A stretch of DNA of 5,222 nt from CAZPAV01 sp964584755 (GTDB taxonomy: Bacteria > Actinomycetota > Acidimicrobiia > Spongiisociales > UBA5794): positions 1 to 5,222 of the forward strand of contig CAZPAV010000082.1 of the NCBI GenBank assembly GCA_964584755.1, read 5' to 3'. The notes under the pieces are model-generated. The model did no database searches and was not told the DNA's origin. It saw only the letters and a list, made by a program, of their open reading frames with translations. Of the stretch, positions 1-5,222 are shown in pieces. The position numbers were made by a program, and so were the translations under genes. Position 1 is the first letter of the stretch. Every line of letters begins with the position of its first letter.

Positions 1-542
1 TGGTGGGTCCGCTGGCGTCGATCGGGCCGGAGGTGCAGGTGGGGGCCGGGTGCCGCATCGGGGCGGGGGCCCGCCTGCTGCGGGGGGTGGTGCTGGGGGA
101 GCGGGTGGTGGTCGGTCCGGGGACGGTGGTCGGCTCGGAGGGGTTCGGCTACGAGCGGGACGGCGCCGGGGAGTGGGTGAAGGTGCCGCATCTGGGGACG
201 GTGCGTCTCGGCGACGGCGTGGAGTTGGGGGCGAACTGCTGTGTGGATCGGGGGACGTTCGGCGACACGGTCCTCGAGGAGGGGGTGAAGGTCGACAACC
301 TCGTGCACGTGGCCCACAACGTGCGGGTGGGGCGGGCGGCGATCCTCACCGCCGACGTGATGATCGCCGGGTCGGCGACGATCGGGTCGGGGGTGTGGCT
401 GGCGCCGTCGGTGGCGGTGATGAACGGCATCGAGATCGGCGCCGACGCGGTGGTGGGGTTGGGGGCGGTCGTCATCCGGGACGTGGCGCCGGGGACGACC
501 GTCGCCGGGGTGCCGGCCCGTCCGCTGCCGCGGCGGGAGTGA
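1..542 (+). CDS. LpxD-family left-handed beta-helix N-acyltransferase, C-terminal part (5' end outside window)
   Basis: The visible 179 residues are almost all hexapeptide repeats, the left-handed parallel beta-helix of acyl- and acetyltransferases. Diagnostic LpxD stretches are present: GSEGFGY at about residue 44, VDRGTFGDT at about 81, and VDNLVHVAHNV at about 97, whose His (about 105) matches the catalytic histidine of LpxD. In that family the enzyme moves a 3-hydroxyacyl chain from acyl-ACP to the amine of a UDP-glucosamine derivative in the cytoplasm. The end is unlike classical LpxD: there is no terminal helical extension, and it closes with VAGVPAR, typical of sugar O/N-acetyltransferases. 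The frame is open to base 1. A GTG at base 3 is probably internal, because about 150 residues of N-terminal domain and early coils are missing. In a probable Gram-positive-type actinobacterium, lipid A synthesis is doubtful, so the substrate may be another UDP-amino sugar. The family call is firm; the substrate is not. Confidence 0.85.
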   Translation, partial: VGPLASIGPEVQVGAGCRIGAGARLLRGVVLGERVVVGPGTVVGSEGFGYERDGAGEWVKVPHLGTVRLGDGVELGANCCVDRGTFGDTVLEEGVKVDNLVHVAHNVRVGRAAILTADVMIAGSATIGSGVWLAPSVAVMNGIEIGADAVVGLGAVVIRDVAPGTTVAGVPARPLPRRE

Positions 543-543
543 G

Positions 544-556
544 GGCCCTCAGGGCC
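544..556. terminator. Short inverted repeat at a convergent gene junction
   Basis: GGCCC, a 3-base loop TCA, then GGGCC form a 5-bp all-GC stem. It lies in the six-base gap between the stop of the LpxD-like gene (542) and the stop of the amidase gene (549-551), and overlaps the end of the latter. Its position would suit a bidirectional terminator for both converging genes. The stem is short and no T-run follows on either strand, so it may be chance in such GC-rich DNA. Confidence 0.25.
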
Positions 557-3500
557 GGTCGAGGGTGACGAGCCGGGTGGTCCGGGCCCCCCATCCGTAC
601 CCGGCGAGGGCGTGACGGACGGGCTCGGGGAGGGCGGCGTCGCCGCCGAGGACGAGCACCGCGTCGGGGCGGAGCCGCTGCAGCTCCCGGGCGGTGGCGG
701 CCGGCACCCCGTCGGGCCGGACGAGCAGCAGCGGGGCGCCGAGGTGCGCCGCGGCGGCGGTGCCGGCCACCGCGTCGGGGAAGTTCGCGCCGGTGGTGAC
801 GACGACGATCCGGGTGGGGTCGGGGTAGGTGGCGGCGGCGACGGCGGCGGCGGTGGCGTACCGGTCGGCGCCGGCGAGACGCTCCACCGTGGCGCCGGTG
901 ATCTGGGCGACGACGGCGGCGACGTCGGGGGTGATGGCGGCCTCCCCGCCGAGGAGGATCACCCGGGTGGGGGCGAGCCGTCGCAGGGTGCCGGCGACGA
1001 CGTCGGGGACGGTGTCGGGGGGGACGAGGAGGACGGGTGCGGCTTGGTGGCCGGCGGCGGCGGCGCCGGCGAGGGCGTCGGGGAAGGTGACGCCGGTGGC
1101 GAGGTAGACGGTGGGGACCGGGTCGGGGAAGAACCGGTCGGCGATGGCGGCGGCGGTGGCGTACCGGTCGGCTCCGGCGACGCGCACCACCTGGGGGGCG
1201 AGGGCGGCGAGTTGGGTGGCGACGGCGGGGGACACCGCTCCGTCTCCGCCGAGGAGGTACACGATCGTGGGGTGGAGGCGGCGGATCTCGGTGGCGGTGG
1301 CGGCGGGGAGCTGCGCCGGGTCGGTGAGGAGGATGGGGGCGGCGAGGCGGGCGGCGGCGGGGCCGCCGGCGAGGGCGTCGGGGAAGGCGACGCCGGTGGC
1401 GACGAGCACGGCGTCGGCCCCGTCGGGGAACACCCGGGCGGAGACGGCGGCGGCGGTGGCGTACCGGTCGGCGCCGGCGAGGCGCTCGGTGGCGTCGGGG
1501 CTGCCCCCGGCCCGGTACCCGACCCGGGTGCGGATCCAGGCGAACTCCTGGCGGTAGAAGGTGAGGAATCCGGCGCCGGCGCCGGCGGTGCGTTCGATGG
1601 TGGTGCGGTAGGGGGCGTCTTCGAGGCGGGACATGGTGGGGAGGGGCCCGTCGAAGCGGACCTGGAACCAGGAGCCGGTGTAGGCGTCGAGGGTGAGGAT
1701 CTCGGCGGTGCCGTCCCGGTCGGTGTCGGCGGGGAACGCCGCCGACCAGTGGTCGGTGGAGGTGCGTCCCACGGCGGCGGCGGCGACGAGCCGGGTGCCG
1801 TCGGAGCGCCACAGGTGCCAGGTCTGGGTGGGTTCGTGGAAGGCGGCGAGGTCGTCGCGTCCGTCGCCGTCGAAGTCGCCGGCGAGGACCCACCGCCATC
1901 CGGTGCCGGGGGTGAGGGTGCCGGCGGGGGTGGCGGTGGCGCCGGCCCGGGTGATCTGCCCGGCGGGGTCGACGGCGAGGATCTCGTCGCCGCCGTTCCC
2001 GTCGAGGTCGGCGGCGAGGAGGAAGACGGGGTCGCCGCCGACGGCGCCGCCGGGGGTGAGGCCGGCGTCGTCGACGACGGTGAGGTTCCCGGCCGGATCG
2101 ACGGTGACGATCTCCTGGCGGCCGTCGCCGTTGCGGTCGGCGACGAGCAGGGGCGGGTCGCCGGGGGCGGGTAGGGTGCCGAAGTCCCGCCGGGTGAGGG
2201 TGCCGTCGCCGGTGAAGGCCGTCACCGTCGTGCCGTTCCTGGCGACGATCTCGTCGTGGCCGTCTCCGTCGAGGTCGGCGGCGACGGCGTCGTCCCAGGT
2301 GGTTCCGTCGGTCCCGTCGTAGGCGACGGTGGTGGCGCCACCGGCGCCGTCGGTGATCCGCCAGGTGCCGTCGGCGGGGTGCCACACCGCCCCGTCCTCG
2401 GTGCCGTCGCCGGTGAGGTGGCCGGTGACGGCCGGGCCGTAGGTGTCGGACGGCAGGGGACGCCAGCGGGCGGCGGTGGCGGTCCGGAAGGTGGGGAGGA
2501 GGGCGTAGCAGAGGTCCCCGGGGCAGGCGGTGGCTTGGGCGTCGCGGTGTCCGGCGATGACCGGCAGGGTGACGACCACCCCGGCGGGGTACTTGGCGGA
2601 GCCTTTGGAGACGACGGTGGCGGTGCCGGCCGGGTCGAGGTTGTGGAGGGCGAGTTTCCAGGCGAGGAGGTCGATGAGGGCCGCCTGCTGGGCGCTGTCG
2701 GGGGCGTGGGTCATGTAGTTGCCGATGAGGGCGATGCCGGTGGAGTAGGTGGAGAAGCCTTTGGTGTGGCCGCCGCGGATGCCCCGTTCGACGCCGCCGG
2801 CGCGGCCTTCCCAGATGCCGCCGAAGCGGTCGATCATGAAGTTGTAGGCGAGGTCGTCCCAGCCGCGGGAGTTCCGGTGGTAGAGGCAGTAGCCGAGGAT
2901 GAGCGACGGCACCTCGGCGGCGGTGTAGTCGCGTTCGATGCCGGTGTGGTGGATGATGGCCATGGTGACCTGGATCTCCTCGGGTTCCCGCCGGGGCGGG
3001 CACTCCCCGTTGGGGTCCCATTCGGCCCGGGGGTGGATGGCGGGTCGGGGCGGCGCCGCCTGCGCCGTGGTGGTGGTGGTGGGGAGCCGGTCGAGGAGGC
3101 GGGTGAGGAACGGCTGGGTGCGGGAGGTGGTGTCGACGAGGGCGGCGGCGGCGCCGTCGGGGAACCGGCCGGTGATGCGGAACTGCACCGCGGTGGCCGC
3201 TCCGGTGTACACCGGTTCGGTGGCGGTGCGGGCGGCGGCGGCTTCGGCGGTGCCGGGGTCGGGGGCGTGGGTGAGGTCGAGGTTGAGGGGTTTCCAGTCG
3301 GACCAGGTGCCGTGGGCGTCGGCGTAACGGTAGGCGACGCCGTCGGGTCCGGGTCCGTCCCAAGCGAGGCCCACCATGGTGAAGGGGGCGGCGACGGGGA
3401 CGGTGTCGACGGCGGCGGTGCCGCCGGGGGCGGGGGTGACGGGGATCTCGTAGGCGACGGCGTGGGGACCCGGATGACGGGAAACGAGGCCGAACACGAT

Positions 3501-3584
3501 CGGCACCACGAGACCCAAGACGAGAGCCCAACGACGGAGCATCCGATGGCTTCTCCTTCGTTGCCCACGGTGCTTGACGGTCAT
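549..3584 (-). CDS. Secreted N-acetylmuramoyl-L-alanine amidase with VCBS-like and three CWB2 cell wall-binding repeats
   Basis: This 1011-residue surface enzyme should hydrolyse the bond between N-acetylmuramic acid and L-alanine in peptidoglycan. Residues are numbered from the ATG at 3584. A basic N-terminus and hydrophobic segment (about 15-35) form a signal peptide or anchor. Residues 45-150 are a beta-rich domain (WSDWKPL, then ATEPVYTG) common before actinobacterial amidases. A Pro/Thr linker (168-181) leads to the PGRP/Amidase_2 domain (182-366). Its expected zinc ligands are present: His212 in IIHHTG, His346 in GHRD and Cys354 in TACPGD, with Tyr247 in LAYNF. VCBS/FG-GAP-like repeats (388-640) carry acidic loops such as DLDGDGHDE, DRNGDGRQE and DFDGDGRDD. 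Three CWB2 repeats (699-998), each with AGADRYATA and FPDA[LV]AG, end the protein. GGGAG five bases upstream favours this start; ATG at 3596, TTG at 3611 and ATG at 3542 are alternatives. Catalytic and anchoring roles follow from the families; which wall it cuts is inferred. Confidence 0.93.
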   Translation of the reverse strand: MTVKHRGQRRRSHRMLRRWALVLGLVVPIVFGLVSRHPGPHAVAYEIPVTPAPGGTAAVDTVPVAAPFTMVGLAWDGPGPDGVAYRYADAHGTWSDWKPLNLDLTHAPDPGTAEAAAARTATEPVYTGAATAVQFRITGRFPDGAAAALVDTTSRTQPFLTRLLDRLPTTTTTAQAAPPRPAIHPRAEWDPNGECPPRREPEEIQVTMAIIHHTGIERDYTAAEVPSLILGYCLYHRNSRGWDDLAYNFMIDRFGGIWEGRAGGVERGIRGGHTKGFSTYSTGIALIGNYMTHAPDSAQQAALIDLLAWKLALHNLDPAGTATVVSKGSAKYPAGVVVTLPVIAGHRDAQATACPGDLCYALLPTFRTATAARWRPLPSDTYGPAVTGHLTGDGTEDGAVWHPADGTWRITDGAGGATTVAYDGTDGTTWDDAVAADLDGDGHDEIVARNGTTVTAFTGDGTLTRRDFGTLPAPGDPPLLVADRNGDGRQEIVTVDPAGNLTVVDDAGLTPGGAVGGDPVFLLAADLDGNGGDEILAVDPAGQITRAGATATPAGTLTPGTGWRWVLAGDFDGDGRDDLAAFHEPTQTWHLWRSDGTRLVAAAAVGRTSTDHWSAAFPADTDRDGTAEILTLDAYTGSWFQVRFDGPLPTMSRLEDAPYRTTIERTAGAGAGFLTFYRQEFAWIRTRVGYRAGGSPDATERLAGADRYATAAAVSARVFPDGADAVLVATGVAFPDALAGGPAAARLAAPILLTDPAQLPAATATEIRRLHPTIVYLLGGDGAVSPAVATQLAALAPQVVRVAGADRYATAAAIADRFFPDPVPTVYLATGVTFPDALAGAAAAGHQAAPVLLVPPDTVPDVVAGTLRRLAPTRVILLGGEAAITPDVAAVVAQITGATVERLAGADRYATAAAVAAATYPDPTRIVVVTTGANFPDAVAGTAAAAHLGAPLLLVRPDGVPAATARELQRLRPDAVLVLGGDAALPEPVRHALAGYGWGARTTRLVTLDRP
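591..1490 (-). repeat. Three tandem CWB2 (cell wall-binding repeat 2) coding units of about 300 bp
   Basis: Approximate units are 1490-1194, 1193-894 and 893-591. Each codes for an [AG]-D-R-Y-A-T-A head, a V-[AT]-T-G-x-x-F-P-D-A motif, a stretch ending in R-L-x-P and an L-G-G-[DE] motif. The 18-bp DRYATA-coding string recurs exactly at 1451, 1151 and 848, at spacings of 300 and 303 bp. In clostridial surface proteins three such repeats pack together to bind an anionic wall polymer. Having three here fits a complete anchoring module. Confidence 0.9.
1662..2423 (-). repeat. VCBS/FG-GAP-like repeats with calcium-type acidic loops
   Basis: Five clear units and one degenerate first unit (LTGDGTEDG) recur every 40-50 residues inside the amidase gene. 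Each pairs a hydrophobic strand and a D-x-[DN]-x-[DN]-G-x-x-[DE] style loop with a strand such as EIVTVDPAG or EILAVDPAG. The last loop, DTDRDGTAE, keeps the pattern loosely. Repeats of this kind build a beta-propeller or similar scaffold in extracellular proteins and usually bind calcium. Here they separate the catalytic domain from the wall-binding repeats, so a spacer or substrate-contact role is inferred. Confidence 0.8.
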
Positions 3585-3589
3585 GTTGG

Positions 3590-3594
3590 CTCCC
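3590..3594 (-). promoter_or_regulatory. Ribosome-binding site supporting the ATG start at 3584
   Basis: The minus strand reads GGGAG, then CCAAC, then ATG: a good Shine-Dalgarno core with a five-base gap. The next upstream ATG (3596) has GGAG only three bases away and directly overlaps this GGGAG. The TTG at 3611 has nothing comparable. This decides the start chosen for the amidase, though not conclusively. Confidence 0.55.
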
Positions 3595-3756
3595 ATGGAC
3601 TCCACGACCAAGCATCGGTAGGGTCGGGGGCTGCTTGAGGAGAGTCGGCATCAGCTTACGGAGGGACCGAGCCGGAGACCGCCCGAGGGGTGAGCGCCCG
3701 GCCGCTCTTCGGCGAGAGGGTCACGCTGCCGAGATCCTCGACGTGGGAGCCGGGAA

Positions 3757-3781
3757 CGCGCCGTGTCCCCGCCACGGCGCG
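3757..3781. repeat. Perfect 9-bp inverted repeat (stem-loop) in the intergenic region
   Basis: CGCGCCGTG (3757-3765) is matched exactly by its reverse complement CACGGCGCG (3773-3781) around a seven-base loop, TCCCCGC. On the minus strand it is followed by TTCCC, but not by a true T-run. It sits about 160 bases past the stop of the CWB2 small-protein gene and about 170 bases before the amidase start. It could be a second terminator, an mRNA leader structure or a protein-binding site. Confidence 0.45.
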
Positions 3782-3911
3782 CCGCGCGGCACACCGACTC
3801 GGCGGCGACGCGATCTCCGCTTCTCCGACTGCTGCCTTGGGGTCTGCCCGCAACGGAGCGGCTCGTGCCGTCCCGGGATCTTCGCCGGTCGACCGCGCCG
3901 GCGCAGTCTCA

Positions 3912-3930
3912 GGTGGCCCCGTCGGCCACC
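3912..3930 (-). terminator. Probable terminator hairpin of the small CWB2 protein gene
   Basis: GGTGGCC (3912-3918) and GGCCACC (3924-3930) form a perfect 7-bp stem around a five-base loop. It starts eight bases past the TGA stop at 3941-3939, the usual place for an intrinsic terminator. No T-tract follows on the minus strand, which is common in high-GC actinobacteria. Placement and symmetry support the call; activity is inferred. Confidence 0.55.
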
Positions 3931-3938
3931 GCCGGCAC

Positions 3939-4757
3939 TCAGCCGGCCGTGTTGACGAGCGTGTCCACCCCGATGGCGGTGATCTTCGTGTTGTACAGGT
4001 CGACGGTTCCCGAGGCCGTGAGACGGCACTGGACGTCGGCGGTCGAGCCGCTCGAAGAGAACGTGTGCACGACGGTCGCGGTCTCGGTGCCTTCGCCACC
4101 TGGCCACGCCTCGAAGTTGAAGACGTCGAAGTCGCTCCCGGCGACGAGTTTGCATTCGACGTATCTCGTCGAGGACGGGCCGCTCCAGTTCGTCTTGGCG
4201 ATGATCACGTAGCTGCCGGCAGGAAGGCCCGTGAGCTGCAGCTTGGAGGCGAGTGAGCCGCCGGTGACGGCCAGCGCTCCGTCGTGCCACACCGACCAGG
4301 CACCCGTTTGCAGCTCCGCCGCGGTCTTGCCTTGCAGCGTGTCCGCGTCCAGTGGGGCAGGGAACCGCGACTTCGACACCTCGACGGCGGTGGCGTACCG
4401 GTTCACACCGGCCAGCCGAGTCACGGTCGGATGAAACGAGAGGCCTTCGAGTGTGGTCTTCACCGTGTCGGAGACGACCCCGGTCCCGCCGACGATGACG
4501 ATGTTCGCCGGGTGGAGCCGGTTGAGCTCACCGGTCGTCACCGCCGGGATGGAGTCCTTGAGGACGAAGAGCACGGGGGCGTTGGTCAGTGCCGCCACCG
4601 AGGCCACCCCGAGGGCGTCGGGGAAGTTCTCGCCGGTCGCCACGTACACGGTGTCTTGGCTGGCTGCCGCCCTCACGGAGGTGACCCGGCCGAATCCGAT
4701 CCCGATCAACGCCGCGACCAGCGCCACGACGGTCAGGCGATAGAACGTTGCTTGCAT
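3939..4757 (-). CDS. Secreted protein with one CWB2 unit and a two-cysteine beta-rich C-terminal domain
   Basis: The product has 272 residues. Residues 1-32 form a signal peptide: a hydrophobic core of about 9-23, then a likely cleavage site after VRAAA. Residues 35-134 are CWB2-like: VYVATGENFPDALG, APVLFVL, LNRLHPANIVIVGG, then RLAGVNRYATAVEVSKSRFP. The order begins mid-unit compared with the amidase repeats and ends with the head of a next unit that is not completed. From residue 137 a DADTLQGKTAAEL segment, resembling the ADTLDG motif of many bacterial and phage surface proteins, opens a domain with LPAGSYVIIAKT (178-189), Cys202 in VECKL, Cys244 in VQCRL and a final LYNTKITAIGVDTL. The cysteines could form a disulfide after export. 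The tail resembles beta-sandwich tails of actinobacterial surface proteins of unknown function. ATG at 4757 is chosen for its strong ribosome-binding site and signal peptide; an upstream GTG at 4838 would spoil the signal peptide. Binding to the wall is likely; the ligand of the tail is unknown. Confidence 0.9.
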   Translation of the reverse strand: MQATFYRLTVVALVAALIGIGFGRVTSVRAAASQDTVYVATGENFPDALGVASVAALTNAPVLFVLKDSIPAVTTGELNRLHPANIVIVGGTGVVSDTVKTTLEGLSFHPTVTRLAGVNRYATAVEVSKSRFPAPLDADTLQGKTAAELQTGAWSVWHDGALAVTGGSLASKLQLTGLPAGSYVIIAKTNWSGPSSTRYVECKLVAGSDFDVFNFEAWPGGEGTETATVVHTFSSSGSTADVQCRLTASGTVDLYNTKITAIGVDTLVNTAG

Positions 4758-4759
4758 GG

Positions 4760-4770
4760 TCCTCTCCCCT
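4760..4770 (-). promoter_or_regulatory. Strong ribosome-binding site of the small CWB2 protein gene
   Basis: The minus strand reads AGGGGAGAGGA, then CC, then the ATG at 4757. The AGGGGAG core lies six bases from the ATG, and a second AGG lies closer. It is purine-rich and close to the Shine-Dalgarno ideal, and it settles the start of this gene. Confidence 0.75.
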
Positions 4771-4828
4771 CGGCTCGCGCCGGGACAGAGGCCACCTTGG
4801 TCTCCCCGCGCGGGCCTCGTACGGGGAC

Positions 4829-4837
4829 AGCGTATCA
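4829..4837 (-). promoter_or_regulatory. Candidate extended -10 promoter for the small CWB2 protein gene
   Basis: The minus strand reads TGATACGCT: an extended -10 TGn followed by TACGCT, which fits the actinobacterial TAnnnT pattern. No -35 match is seen 16-18 bases upstream, but extended -10 promoters do not need one. The transcript would begin near 4822 and have a leader of about 65 bases. That leader contains the palindrome CCCGCGCGGG. The call rests on a short match only. Confidence 0.35.
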
Positions 4838-5065
4838 CCGGGGGTTTCGGCCACCCATGGGTCCACCTCCCGCCCCCACCGGGACGCCGATGCCGGGCGT
4901 CGGGGCGAGCGGAGGGGGGCTGGCTCCCGGGCGGTCCGAGGTCGAGGTGGGGCGTGCATGTTGTGGAGGCCCGGGTCGCGTGGAGAGAAGACCGCGGCGG
5001 TGCCGGCCGGTGGTGAGGAGGAGGGCGACGATGGCGAGGGCGGCGACGATGGTGATCCTGCGCAT
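4835..5065 (-). CDS. Doubtful small exported protein, or the remnant 5' end of one
   Basis: This open frame of 76 residues starts ATG-CGC-AGG-ATC and begins as a good signal peptide: MRRIT, then a hydrophobic run (VAALAIVALLL) to about residue 17, then TTGRHRR. Codons 2-24 all end in G or C, as in real genes of such genomes. From codon 25 on, codons ending in A or T become frequent (GGT, CTT, CGA, CCT, CCA, CAA, CAT, GCA), and the residues turn into a Pro/Gly/Arg-rich stretch without recognisable domain. The only GGGAG upstream is about 15 bases from the ATG, too far for a normal ribosome-binding site. No homologous family is recognised. It could be a short secreted peptide, a decayed gene that keeps its signal peptide, or chance. 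Confidence 0.3.
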   Translation of the reverse strand: MRRITIVAALAIVALLLTTGRHRRGLLSTRPGPPQHARPTSTSDRPGASPPPLAPTPGIGVPVGAGGGPMGGRNPR

Positions 5066-5122
5066 GGCCGGCTGTCCGTCTCCCGGTTCGGTCCCTGCCG
5101 ACCCACCCGTCTGCCGGGGGCG

Positions 5123-5150
5123 ATCATCGCGGCGGGGGCGGGATGTGCAA
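5123..5150 (-). promoter_or_regulatory. Weak sigma70-like promoter candidate upstream of the small ORF
   Basis: On the minus strand TTGCAC (5150-5145) and GATGAT (5128-5123) are separated by 16 bases. They match the -35 consensus at three positions and the -10 consensus at four. The -10 lies within an 11-base palindrome, GCGAT-C-ATCGC (5120-5130), which could be an operator. Transcription would start about 50 bases before the ATG at 5065. The match is weak. Confidence 0.2.
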
Positions 5151-5180
5151 GGACCGGTGTCCCCTCCGGTGCCGGTTCTC

Positions 5181-5222
5181 TAGCCTGCCGGGGGGAGGTG
5201 ACGGCGAGGAGCGGTGTGGGGG
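5181..5222 (+). promoter_or_regulatory. Possible -10 box and gene start running off the right edge
   Basis: TAGCCT at 5181-5186 fits the actinobacterial TAnnnT -10 pattern. It is followed closely by GTG codons at 5198, 5214 and 5216; a GAGGAG at 5206-5211 lies four bases before the GTG at 5216. A short-leader or leaderless plus-strand gene beginning here would diverge from the minus-strand genes. At most about eight codons are visible, so no product can be named. Confidence 0.25.

Larger units (their letters stand above)
3585..3938. other. Intergenic region of about 350 bases between the two minus-strand surface-protein genes
   Basis: No convincing gene is seen. The frames that stay open here are rich in Arg and Pro, lack recognisable domains, and continue into the coding sequence on either side as shadows. 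The stretch holds the amidase leader, a weak promoter candidate (TAAGCT on the minus strand at 3658-3653, with no matching -35 box), a perfect 9-bp stem-loop (3757-3781), two 10-bp palindromes (3781-3790 GCCGCGCGGC; 3895-3904 GCGCCGGCGC), and the probable terminator of the upstream gene (3912-3930). Confidence 0.6.

Noticed and set aside
549..600. LPXTG-type sortase signal at the C-terminus of the amidase
   Set aside because: The protein ends in TTRLVTLDRP with no LPXTG motif, hydrophobic segment or basic tail; anchoring is by CWB2 repeats instead.
838..1500. Regularly spaced repeats, considered as a CRISPR array
   Set aside because: The identical core is only about 18 bp, the period is 300 bp, and the whole unit codes for CWB2 protein repeats.
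3067..3084. Run of five GTG triplets, considered as a phase-variable microsatellite
   Set aside because: It encodes the poly-Thr part of a Pro/Thr linker in the amidase. Triplet slippage would only change linker length and would not switch the gene off.
612..3638. Long plus-strand open frames (612-2174 and 2256-3638) antisense to the amidase
   Set aside because: The products are dominated by Gly, Val, Glu, Asp and Ala with no domain, while the minus strand here encodes clear amidase, VCBS and CWB2 motifs.
472..3651. Minus-strand open frame of 1059 codons overlapping the amidase gene in another frame
   Set aside because: Its product is almost entirely Arg, Pro, His and Gly without domains. 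It is the expected shadow of a very GC-rich gene, in which stop codons are rare in all frames.
3690..4256. Plus-strand open frame spanning the intergenic gap and the end of the small-protein gene
   Set aside because: No recognisable domain, biased residue make-up, and it overlaps the well-supported minus-strand gene and its terminator.
4758..4838. Upstream GTG start at 4838 for the small CWB2 protein
   Set aside because: It adds 27 Arg/Pro/Gly-rich residues ahead of a good signal peptide, and the strong ribosome-binding site lies directly before the ATG at 4757.

Overview
This is a very GC-rich window (roughly 70-80% G+C in the long gene, about 65% in a sampled stretch of the shorter one). 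Secreted proteins carrying cell wall-binding repeat 2 (CWB2) modules, a PGRP-type amidase and VCBS/FG-GAP calcium-loop repeats suggest a high-GC actinobacterium. The LpxD-like acyltransferase at the left edge makes a deep-branching class such as Acidimicrobiia plausible, but that placement is inference.

Layout, left to right. Bases 1-542 (+) hold the C-terminal part of an LpxD-family hexapeptide-repeat acyltransferase, cut by the window edge. Six bases after its stop it converges on a long minus-strand gene (549-3584). That gene encodes a secreted N-acetylmuramoyl-L-alanine amidase of about 1011 residues: signal peptide, N-terminal beta domain, zinc amidase, five to six VCBS-like repeats, then three CWB2 repeats. 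A non-coding stretch of about 350 bases follows, with a perfect 9-bp stem-loop and a likely terminator. Next is a second minus-strand gene (3939-4757) for a 272-residue secreted protein: one CWB2 unit plus a two-cysteine beta-rich C-terminal domain introduced by a DADTLQG motif. Bases 4758-5222 hold its promoter and ribosome-binding site, a doubtful small minus-strand ORF that begins like a signal peptide (4835-5065), and a possible plus-strand gene start at the right edge.

The two minus-strand genes make a cell-surface theme. The larger product would cleave peptide stems from peptidoglycan while held on the wall by three CWB2 modules. The smaller one carries a related wall-binding unit joined to a presumed beta-sandwich. 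The hairpin and spacing between them suggest separate transcripts rather than a tight operon. I see no RNA gene, CRISPR array, transposase or integrase. The most unusual item is the small protein with a single, phase-shifted CWB2 unit and an uncharacterised C-terminal domain.
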